Shown here: positions 48,801 to 56,833 of the stretch, one piece after another
Position numbering within the stretch: the stretch's first letter is position 1
Layout of the letters: each line of letters starts with the position of its first letter
Assembly (NCBI GenBank): GCA_029641185.1
Contig: JAPWGK010000006.1
Location: 62,001-126,000, forward strand
From: Pseudofabraea citricarpa
Taxonomy: Eukaryota > Ascomycota > Leotiomycetes > Helotiales > Dermateaceae
Direction: 5' to 3'
Length of the DNA stretch: 64,000 bases
Position numbers and translations under genes: made by a program
The notes under the pieces: generated by a model
Databases searched by the model: none
Seen by the model: only the letters and a program-made list of their open reading frames with translations
Told to the model about the DNA's origin: nothing

Positions 48801-51050
48801 AGGTTTCATAATTGCCGGAGGAACAGTCAAAATGCGATCCCCAATGATATGACCACTCTCTGGTCGAAGACAGTTGTAGATGAGTTGCTGGTACGTTGCT
48901 CGGTCAAAGTACGTGTCGCGATTACACATCCACACAGAAACAGAGATATGATCTTGAATGAGACCTCTTAGCGGCTTTCCAGCAGTAGCGGAAAGATACT
49001 GGTGGTCTGTATCTGCGATCTGGAGAGCTTCTGCTCTTGCAAGCTCAGTTTGGGGGAAATGCATATTCATTTCATCACCATCAAAGTCAGCATTATAAGT
49101 ATTGCAGTTTGCGTAATGCATTCGAATGGTCTTTTCTCCGGGGAGTACTCTGGCTCTGTGGCCCATGATTGAAGGTTTGTGTAGCGTGGGTTGTCGATTC
49201 ATCAAGACCACATCACCATTGGTGAGGTGACGATGAACTTTCTTGTTGCGGGCGCCACTGGCAGTGCTATTGGAGGATGCCAAAAGCTGGTTTGCCAGAG
49301 CCAACCTTTCGTCTGGTGTCTTCATCCGCAAGCTTATGACTTGGCCGTTCTCATTCTCAACAGCCGCTGCGCCTGGCCATTTATCCATACCATTAATCAC
49401 TGCTTGTTGCATGTCCTTGAAATTGTGACTTGTTACAGGCTCTGGGTATGTGAGCTTCATTGCAAAGACCGGCGGTACCCCAATTTCGTTGGTTTCGATA
49501 TTCGGATCGGGAGAAATAACACTACGTGCAGCAAAATTGACACGTTTTCCCATCATGTTCTTCCGGAACAAGCCTTCCTTCTTCTCAAGTTTCTGTTTGA
49601 TACCATCCTCATTTTTCTTGCCTGCAGCGCCTTGAATCGGATTTCGGTCTCTGTCAATCAATGAGTTGACTGCATCTTGAAGTTGGACCCACGACTCTTC
49701 GAGATCAATGTAGTCTCTTCGTCTGGCGACAGGCTTATCTTCTGTGGGGTTATAAACTTCTTGCCATATCTGCTTTACATTTTCTGCGCTTCTGAGAATC
49801 AATTTATACAGTCCGTTACGTGATGACTCGGAAATTTCACCATCCCCTGTCTTGGCCTCGGGGCGAAACTTATTTGGTGAGACTAGTAATGTCTGGATGA
49901 AGAACATTTCCGGGGTAATTATTGTTTGTTTTTTTGCTGTAGATCGAGAGTCATAGACGAGAGACAAGATCTCCTGCTCTTTTTCAAAGAGTAGGGTCAA
50001 ACTGGCTCTAACTTCGAAGGCATTCACGTATCGTTGTGGCAGTGATGCAACCTTCGGTTTTGTGCCAATTGTTTGCGTAGCCGAACCGTCCATGACTACA
50101 TCCCCATCTACATCAAGCGACTCCCCTTCTCCTTCATCGCTCTCATCGTTAGATGATAAGTCAATGTCAGCGATTCCTTCGTCGATGTTTCCTTTTTCGT
50201 GCTTGTCCTGCTGCAAAACCTGTACTGGATTGGCAACTCTGAAGTCTCCTTGCGCCATTTTGGCCTTTTCTTTTGAGCTCAAAGACTTTTCGAAAATCTT
50301 AACATAACGATCCTTTCGATAAGGTGGTGAGATTCCCTGACAATTGGCGCACAATTTCCCTGCCGCAATGTTTTTCATAAAGTCCTTGATAATCACACGT
50401 CGGGCTTCTGCCACTCCTTCGTGCTTGTCCTTGGTCCAATCCCACGCAGCCGATTTTGCCTCTCTGATTTTTTGCTTCACAAATTTATTCCGGCGTCGTA
50501 TAATCGTATCAACTGAGGATTCCGCATCGGAGCCACTGTTATCGTCGCCGGCGTCTTCCCCGGGTGCCTGCATCTGTGATACATCAATGTTGTCTATTTC
50601 CTCTGCAGCAGTCAAAAGACCATGTTGAATCAATCTCAACTTGCACTGATATCGACTGACTTGTATCCGGGACATCTTGAGGTGGTGACAATAAATGCAT
50701 TTTGCTCGCAACAGGCGCAGCAGTTGGTCCATGAATATCGGATGATACACAGGTACAGGAAGGTCAATATGACCGACATGACCTGGGCATGTAAAAGAAC
50801 CTAGATGGCATGTTGCGCAGCTAACAGAGTCAGTAATTTCCGTAGCAATTGCGGTAATGTTGACATACTTGTGGTCGCCCCATGCACCAAGGGCTGGATC
50901 ATATAGACCACCTGGAACTGGATGTAGTAGAGAATCTATGGAGAGAGGATTTTCAATCCTCTTCACAGAAAGTGCTTTAATCTCGGCGGGGCTGAGAAAT
51001 GCAAAATCAACACTGCCAATGGCCGATGCGACTGGCTGGGAGACGTTCAT
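45870..51050 (-). CDS. RPA190: DNA-directed RNA polymerase I, largest subunit
   Basis: The frame is open for 1726 codons, but a 48-nt intron (50868-50821, GTATGT...CTGAC...TTAG) is very likely, giving exons 51050-50869 and 50820-45870 and 1710 residues. Splicing restores GDH-N-CATCHLGSFTCPGH, the zinc-binding clamp head, followed by CIYCHH. The catalytic loop NADFDGDEMNMH (about residue 637) is intact, as are RKNMMGKRVNFAARSVI, MNRQPTLHKPSIMGHRA, the funnel/trigger-loop region VGEPSTQMTLNTFH and an acidic jaw insert rich in Asp/Glu typical of Pol I. AMQAYAHIINPNKI and TRGGGFSPFNRNG near the C-terminus distinguish it from Pol II and III. It transcribes rDNA in the nucleolus. Divergent from PRP3. 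Confidence 0.95.
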   Translation of the reverse strand: MNVSQPVASAIGSVDFAFLSPAEIKALSVKRIENPLSIDSLLHPVPGGLYDPALGAWGDHKYVNITAIATEITDSVSCATCHLGSFTCPGHVGHIDLPVPVYHPIFMDQLLRLLRAKCIYCHHLKMSRIQVSRYQCKLRLIQHGLLTAAEEIDNIDVSQMQAPGEDAGDDNSGSDAESSVDTIIRRRNKFVKQKIREAKSAAWDWTKDKHEGVAEARRVIIKDFMKNIAAGKLCANCQGISPPYRKDRYVKIFEKSLSSKEKAKMAQGDFRVANPVQVLQQDKHEKGNIDEGIADIDLSSNDESDEGEGESLDVDGDVVMDGSATQTIGTKPKVASLPQRYVNAFEVRASLTLLFEKEQEILSLVYDSRSTAKKQTIITPEMFFIQTLLVSPNKFRPEAKTGDGEISESSRNGLYKLILRSAENVKQIWQEVYNPTEDKPVARRRDYIDLEESWVQLQDAVNSLIDRDRNPIQGAAGKKNEDGIKQKLEKKEGLFRKNMMGKRVNFAARSVISPDPNIETNEIGVPPVFAMKLTYPEPVTSHNFKDMQQAVINGMDKWPGAAAVENENGQVISLRMKTPDERLALANQLLASSNSTASGARNKKVHRHLTNGDVVLMNRQPTLHKPSIMGHRARVLPGEKTIRMHYANCNTYNADFDGDEMNMHFPQTELARAEALQIADTDHQYLSATAGKPLRGLIQDHISVSVWMCNRDTYFDRATYQQLIYNCLRPESGHIIGDRILTVPPAIMKPVARWTGKQIITTILKNIKPVDCGEITLTSKSSTPGDRWAEGSEEGIVRFKHGEFITGVLDKAQIGPSGGGLIHSIHEVYGPTVAGKMLSILGRLLTKFLHMRAFTCGMDDLLLTPEGEVNRRKTLVEADRLGLEVAAKYVTLDDQNPSDTDPELLKRLEDVLRDDSKQAGLDTMMNSRAGGLSSSITSACLPNGLVKKFPKNQMQNMTVSGAKGSAVNANLISCNLGQQVLEGRRVPLMVSGKSLPCFKPFETHIRAGGYVVNRFLTGIRPQEYYFHAMAGREGLIDTAVKTSRSGYLQRCLIKGMEGLKVEYDTSVRDSDGSMVQFLYGEDGLDVTKQKHLTDFKFLLENLQSELSQLQYGEERYSTIFSEKDTILKRMKKAIKHAKANDPNGPSPVISDFNPGKYAYATSEKFFEVLTDYLKKNPDGLVKDKDNKLGVGVRKALEPVLVAKYLKSIVDPGEAVGIVAGQSVGEPSTQMTLNTFHLAGHSAKNVTLGIPRLREIVMTASNHISTPSMTLCVNEELSEEDGHRFAKGISVLSLAEVLDEASVKERIGKGVAYPQAKIYDIHLKLFPSKEYTETYNISISDVLNTLEKKFTPKLQALTRKALGKKKGEMSLKGAANTAAVPEIGVSVGTIEEARAGPDRTGGEDEDDDDDGDATNDKQRSNRTEAVSYAANDEDDDAVIAQIQRDEELEIADDVEDEGLGGSPRESASEDEDESPKKIRSKSGVSGAELEAQVMKRCTDVTQFRFDNNGEWCKLSLEYDADSPKVLMLSILEEALRGSLVQQIPGLGACVYVKSDKVKDMATGKNVEVPVVHTAGVNLRAMQAYAHIINPNKISTNDIAAMLSCYGVEACRATIIQELFGVFDGHGISVDNRHLNLIADFMTRGGGFSPFNRNGLRGSVSPFMKMSFETTVGFLHDAVLDGDWDDLSSPSSRIVIGRTSKVGTGAFDVMTKAPTGISESAGGISDVE

Positions 51051-51149
51051 CTTGAGTTATTAGAGGTCTTATACCATTATATGGTTTGCCAAACCGAGAA
51101 AGCTCTGAATTTAAAAGGCAATGCGCCAGAGCGTTTGGCAGTGCAGATT

Positions 51150-51157
51150 CTCATCGC
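51150..51157 (-). promoter_or_regulatory. PAC-like element
   Basis: CTCATCGC, the reverse complement of GCGATGAG, the core of the PAC motif known from yeast Pol I subunit and ribosome-biogenesis promoters. It is about 100 bp upstream of the RPA190 ATG, read on the gene's sense strand. Confidence 0.5.
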
Positions 51158-51175
51158 GGCCATCGGGAGCTCGAT

Positions 51176-51182
51176 AAATTTT
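51176..51182. promoter_or_regulatory. RRPE-like element
   Basis: AAATTTT, a partial match to the RRPE core (AAAAATTTT), 18 bp from the PAC-like word. The pair and spacing resemble yeast ribosome-biogenesis promoters. Alone, the word is too short to be specific. Confidence 0.35.
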
Positions 51183-51424
51183 GGGAAAAAGTTTAAGGTT
51201 ATCGGATCATGGTTCTCCCGACCCCGGTATCTGCGAGGCTGCTGTAGCTGCCGGGAAACTTCTTTGGCGCGCAAACTCACTTGCGGAACAGGCAATCATC
51301 ATATTCATCTGGGCACAACAAATATTCTTGCAACTATCAACATCCTGCAATTTAGGGAATCACACTACATTGCTCGAGGTCATCGCGAATTTGGCAAAAA
51401 TATTACAAAGTTTCAAGTACCGTC

Positions 51425-52942
51425 ATGGATCGAGGCAAAGCGTCGCCCATCTTAGCCCCACGCCATGACTCCTCCAGTCGCGTTGGGAAGCCAGAAACCG
51501 CAGCGGAGAAACTGGCGTCCTTGAAAGCCAGAGTTGCAGCAGCAGTAGGAAGCAGCAAGGCAAAGGGAGGGTTGAATGTTGGTCTACACCCCACGTTAGC
51601 TAAAGGAGGATTGAACGTCGATCTACATCCCGCCCTACAAGACCTTGGACAATACAAACCCTCGAAGACAGTTGCGCCAAAATTTGCGACCAGCATTGGA
51701 AATGCTCGACCTCAAACAGAGAAGCAGGCTGCCAAGCCTAAGAAACAGCTCGATTTATCTGGACCTTCGGCGGAGGAAACAAGAAATAACCCATATTTCG
51801 ATATGAGCCTTGGTGGACAAACAGCAACGTTGAAGAACAGGAATTCAAGACAACTGGTATTCAATCAGAAGGGCAAATATATTCAACAGGCAAATGCGCT
51901 TCGAAGACAAGCTGCCCTCGAGGCGATGAAAAAGCGCATTGCAGAATCATCACGCAAGATTGGTATCGACGAGGATCTTGACACAGAGAAGAACTATCTG
52001 ATTGAAGCGCCGCCGGATATTGAGTGGTGGGATGAAGGTATTGTTGATGGGAAGAACTATGAACAGATATCAGACCCTAAAGTTGTCAAAATCGACACGG
52101 AAGATTCCATCATCACACAGTATATCCAGCATCCTGTTCTATTGGAACCGCCGCAAGAGAAGAACACACCCGCCCCCAAGCCCATGTTCCTAACTTCGAA
52201 AGAACAGGCCAAGTTAAGACGACAACGAAGAATGGCAGATCTCAAAGAGCAACAAGCAAAGATTCGGCTCGGCCTTGAACCTGCTCCTCCTCCTAAGGTT
52301 AAGAAAGGCAATCTCATGCGTGTACTTGGTGAGGAAGCTGTCAAGGATCCAACTGCTGTTGAGGCCCGGGTGAATCGAGAAATTGAGGAACGCCACACGA
52401 AGCATATCAACACGAATGAAGATCGGAAGCTGACTAAAGAACAACGACATGAAAAGCTTGCCAAGAACCAAGAAATGGATGCTGCTAAGGGCATTCATTT
52501 GCTGGTATTCAAAATAGACAACCTCGCAAATGGAAGCCACCGCTTCAAGATTGGAAAGAATGCCGAGCAGATGGCGCTTACTGGTATTTGTGTCATGCAT
52601 CCGAGGTTCAATCTTGTTATCGTAGAAGGAGGTGAGCATAGTATTCGACAATACCGGAAACTCATGCTTCAACGTATCGATTGGACGGAGAACTCGCCAA
52701 CGCGTATCAAAGAAGGTACCAAACAAGAAGCTCTTGCGAATTGGTTGAAGGCAGAAGATGAGAAAGGAGAGCTGAAGGATATGACGCTGAACAAGTGTAC
52801 ATTAGTTTTCGAGGGCGAGGAAAAGGCACGAGCTTTCAGAAAATGGGGTAGTAAGGTCTGCGAAACAGACAGCGCAGCGAGAGATGCATTGTCGAGGGCA
52901 AAAATGGAGAACTTCTGGGCTTTGGCAAAGAGCATGAATTAG
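51425..52942 (+). CDS. PRP3: U4/U6 small nuclear ribonucleoprotein Prp3
   Basis: A single exon of 505 residues. The N-terminal part has a duplicated GLNVxLHPxL motif (residues about 49-58 and 62-71). The central Prp3 domain contains NPYFDMSLG, RQLVFNQKGKYI, EWWDEGIVD and PMFLTSKEQAKLRRQRR. The C-terminal ferredoxin-like domain (DUF1115) shows GICVMHPRFNLVIVEGGEHSIRQYRKLMLQRIDW and NKCTLVFEGEE. The protein binds the U4/U6 duplex in the tri-snRNP and is needed for spliceosome assembly in the nucleus. Length is normal for filamentous fungi. Expressed from the promoter shared with RPA190. Confidence 0.95.
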   Translation: MDRGKASPILAPRHDSSSRVGKPETAAEKLASLKARVAAAVGSSKAKGGLNVGLHPTLAKGGLNVDLHPALQDLGQYKPSKTVAPKFATSIGNARPQTEKQAAKPKKQLDLSGPSAEETRNNPYFDMSLGGQTATLKNRNSRQLVFNQKGKYIQQANALRRQAALEAMKKRIAESSRKIGIDEDLDTEKNYLIEAPPDIEWWDEGIVDGKNYEQISDPKVVKIDTEDSIITQYIQHPVLLEPPQEKNTPAPKPMFLTSKEQAKLRRQRRMADLKEQQAKIRLGLEPAPPPKVKKGNLMRVLGEEAVKDPTAVEARVNREIEERHTKHINTNEDRKLTKEQRHEKLAKNQEMDAAKGIHLLVFKIDNLANGSHRFKIGKNAEQMALTGICVMHPRFNLVIVEGGEHSIRQYRKLMLQRIDWTENSPTRIKEGTKQEALANWLKAEDEKGELKDMTLNKCTLVFEGEEKARAFRKWGSKVCETDSAARDALSRAKMENFWALAKSMN

Positions 52943-53736
52943 CCGAGGAAGGTTAGTGGAGTGCAGCCAGTATTATGACTTGTAAATTAAGCTGATCCCT
53001 TGACAATAAAGCCAAGCGTTTTCAAGCAATGTTGCAATGTCTGTCGACCCACTCAATTTATTGATGTGTTCAAGGTAAGCAAGCTTAGCCTTAATTTCTA
53101 ATGTATAGGTACGGCTTTTGAGGTCTTTGTGGGCGGGAATATAGGTAAACTATGGTGAATTATCTCCTGTCTCCAGCCACCTTGGATAACAGACGTGCAA
53201 TGGCAAACTATATCTCTTGCAGAATATATGGTTGAATAGTACCCAGTCGATACTCTCACTTGGCACTATTCTCTAGAAGGGGTTGCAATTGCCCTTCTGG
53301 TTCTCAAGGCAAGCTACAAATGATGAACATTATATATGCTTGGTTGTCAAGATCAAGGAGAAATGTAATAGAGGAAAACAGTCTCCTTGCCATTAAACGA
53401 AGCTGACGTACTGAGTATCATCTTCTCTTATACAAGGAGCTCTTGATACCTTTGGTAGACTTTACATCAACAAGAATTAGATAGGCAACTAGTTGATATC
53501 TATTGTTATAGCCTCTGAGCATTGGTTGTGACAAAAACTCGCACCCATTCCAATTGGAAGAACAAATAAAAGAAACGTCAGAACGAAATAGACACGCTTC
53601 ATCCATGCAGAAATTATGGTTGCGGCAAAATTGCCCTTAAAATTCTATTCTACATGTAGGTATACATAAAAAGATTCGTTCTGTAACAAGGTTTTGGTAT
53701 CGTATCTGAAATGAAGGTGTTGGAAACCAATCGTCA
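52943..53736. other. Intergenic between convergent genes, about 0.8 kb
   Basis: 3' flanks of PRP3 and of the complex I assembly factor gene. A 62-codon frame at 53418-53606 is not supported. No other feature is seen. Confidence 0.55.
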
Positions 53737-54480
53737 TTATCCTCTTCTCGTGGCATTCACACTTCCATCCCAAGCTTGAGGTTGCCACTCCTCACTCGGC
53801 CCACCTCTTGCTTTCTTCCAAGGATCCTCCTGCACCTTCTTCTCTTCCTGTCTCACTGGCTTATTATTATCAATATTGTCGCTCGTCTGCCCGTCTGGTA
53901 TTGACTTCGCCACCCGCTCACTTCCTTGAGCGTTATCCTCCAGCGCACCTCCAATCCCGCTCAAGACGCCACCCGGATGCAACTTGAGATTCTGCGATAC
54001 CAGATTGCCCTCGTAGCCACCAGCGCCCATGGCCGGGAGCGGGCTCTGGCTCTGCGGTTTATCCAAGAAGCTCGGCTTAGCCGCCCAGCGCTTATCCGCC
54101 TCGGCCGCGAGGATCTTCAGGTTCCTCTGGCGCACGAGATCCTGCGACTGTTCTGTGAGCGTCGGGGGATCGGTGCGTGTGTGTCGTAGCCACTGGTGCC
54201 ACTGCGGCGAGATGTTGACCTCGGAGAGCTGGACGCTGCTCGGGTACTCGACAATGCGCCGCATGCGATGTTTGTGCGAGAGTGCGTCGTGGAATTCCCA
54301 GAAGGTGTTCCCTTGTAGGTCAAGGCCTTGATTGCACAGGAGGGGTTAGCTTCCTATGATTTCATCTTGAGGATGAGAGGCATGTAACGTACCGACTAAG
54401 AAACGCTTCCGCCACGGCAGTCGTAGAGCTTTCCATCTTAACCACGCTTGTCGAAAGGCTGTTGGGGGAGCTGGTGGCAT
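53737..54480 (-). CDS. Mitochondrial complex I assembly factor, NDUFA12/NDUFAF2 (B17.2-like) family
   Basis: Two exons (54480-54393 and 54326-53737) give 225 residues. The N-terminus MPPAPPTAFRQAWLRWKALR is basic and aromatic, suiting mitochondrial targeting. The conserved core crosses the intron: LVGLDLQGNTFWEF, RMRRIVEYPSS, SPQWHQWLRHTRTDPPTLTE, matching the NDUFA12 superfamily (Pfam PF05071). The long Lys/Gln/Pro-rich C-terminal tail with LKLHPGG is typical of the fungal assembly-factor branch rather than the structural subunit. Expected role: assembly of NADH:ubiquinone oxidoreductase in mitochondria. Confidence 0.82.
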
Positions 54481-56833
54481 TGCAGGGTTGTGATGTGTTT
54501 ATATGTGCATGTGTAGGAAATGTTCGTGCATCTACAAAATATCGAGGTTGAGCTCATCGCGATCTAATCTTATCTCTCGTGCTGCTGATTGGCCAGCAGA
54601 GATGCATTACGAATCGAGAATCTCCCATGACATTGTCCATTTTACTGCTGTTTGGAAAATGACTCCTGTTTTCTACCGTGCATTTTTCGGTGGATCTGGT
54701 AGTTTGGGGAACTATGGGCAGAAACTCGATGTGTGATAATGGAGCCATCATTTACCTGGAGATTCTGATCCGGAAATATTGGCCCGAGGGTGTCTCATGA
54801 CATCGCGTAGCATGAGATTCAACATCAGGTCTAAGTTCCACAATGGAGTGTTATTCGAATCATGTTGGCACCATCCAATCATTATGATTAAATTTCCCTT
54901 GCCGTTTTAGTAGGCAACTGTTCCGTTGAGGTGCTACCTTCGATGGCTTGTGACAAATACTGATTGGTCGCGCGGCATGATGATATTTGTTACCGAGGGA
55001 CATTGGTCTGGATCAACAGTGACATTATTCTAGCTCGGGTTAGTAGTTGCGCGGGGAAGACTCTAGTTTATTTAGCTAACCTAATTGCTCAGTCGCTAGG
55101 ATTCTGTTTGTCGAAGGAATTAGCTGCTAATCTTGACAGCTACTGCTCGCTTATAACTTGTTAAATTCGGTTTGGAGGTCTTTATTTTCCTTGACTATAG
55201 TGATGAGCGATAAAATGTATCCCCTAGAACATGATTTTCAAAACCCCTTAAATACCATCAAACTTCTATTATAATCGAAATCTAGGATTCATCCACATAG
55301 TTCATAATATCATATTCATTAAATATGAATCTCATTGGAATTAACATATAAAACTTGTAGCTGGGTGTCGTCTTGATATCAAAGTATGATTCATTCAAGA
55401 TACGACTTCTGTTATTACACTATGAATTTGATTTATAGCTAGAGGATTACTAAATTAAATATCCCCCGCAGCTAAATCTGTATGCCAGTAAGTGCAACTG
55501 GAATGCTAAGTTATAGTTTCCAAGATAAGTGGTTTTGAATATGTACCAAGTTCGTTGGCTTCTTCGCCATTGACGATGCAACTACTTCCGAGTATAAACG
55601 GACCTTTGATGTTGCAGTATGACCCCACCAAGTCTTGGAATACTGTACTGCAAGTAGTAGTTGCCACTTTCAGTTATAAAAGGGGTTTAAATCAACCAAA
55701 TCATGGCAAAACAGGGCTGCCTAAAGAGACAACAGTGATATTGGAAATAAAAGAACCAAGGTCGTGAAAATTGCGAGGCAGTTGAGCGATCATCACAAGC
55801 TTCACATTCAAGGGCAGTTGTTGTGTTATACAATCTATAATTGATGATTTTATCATACAACAAGGCATAAGTAAGCCTATCCTCCAGTTCCGCCAGATAG
55901 AACATGAAGAGTTCCGAGTAAGAAAGATAATACATGATCCGAGATTATGTTCCTCCGCAAAATCCACTATCTGATTATTCATAGTACAAGAGAGTGCTAA
56001 GAAAAGTACATCTGTACAAATGGCCAACCCTTTTTTATCTTTTTGTAAAACCCTCCCATAAAACAATTCTACTCAACGCCTCGAGATCCCTCGTTTTCCA
56101 TTCAATCATTTGCCCAGTTTCGAATACAAAGTCGTAGAATACTGAATCTTTCCTCATGATGCACGTGACAGGCTAAAATGCGAACAGCAAGAATGAAACA
56201 AAAAAGTGATGTCCATGGGACCCAAAAAGAAAGAATAAAATGACATGCTCGCTGGATGCTCCCAATGAAAGTAAAGAGTAAAAGTCAGAAGATATGACGA
56301 TCCGGGTATTTTTGAGACACGGATGACGATGCGCCATGATAGCGATGATGATGATGATATTAACCCGCGGGGATTGATTGTGTTTGTGAAGCGCGTCGAA
56401 TGAGAGCTAAGCGCAAATCAAAGATGATGTCATTCTCGCGTAAAAAGGGGACCAGGTGTCATTGAACCCTGAAAATGTGGCTTTCGATTGACTTTTGTCC
56501 AGCGTCCAAAACGGCCAGGGTTGAGTTCTTTCAAAACAATCTCCGCCTTGGCGCTTTGGTTATGACGGAGTTCTGGAAGCTTTAGTTGAACTCTTTGTCC
56601 ACACAAATCCATGGTGGGCGTGGGACATAGCGGCCGCCAATGTGGAGCGAGCAGAGACAATGATGCTGATTCATGACAGCCGTGATTGAAGCAGATCTAG
56701 TGACGACAAGATGCATTGCAGATGCGCTTCGTCAAAGTCTCATAGCTCCACATGCCATCGAACCAGTTACGGCGACATGTGACCCAGACTCGTCGCTTAT
56801 TGTTGAAGATATATTCTTCGGTTCGAATCCAGA
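54481..56833. other. Intergenic, about 2.35 kb, AT-rich
   Basis: No supportable gene. The 55.2-55.6 kb part is notably AT-rich. Short frames at 55555-56066 and 56430-56660 lack family features. Contains the upstream region of the assembly factor gene and the 3' flank of the Rpn4-like gene, including an ATG/GAT trinucleotide run near 56340-56360. Confidence 0.55.

Larger units (their letters stand above)
51051..51424. promoter_or_regulatory. Bidirectional promoter RPA190 / PRP3 (374 bp)
   Basis: The start codons of the Pol I subunit and Prp3 genes are 374 bp apart on opposite strands, so both promoters must lie here. It contains PAC-like and RRPE-like words, listed separately. Confidence 0.65.
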
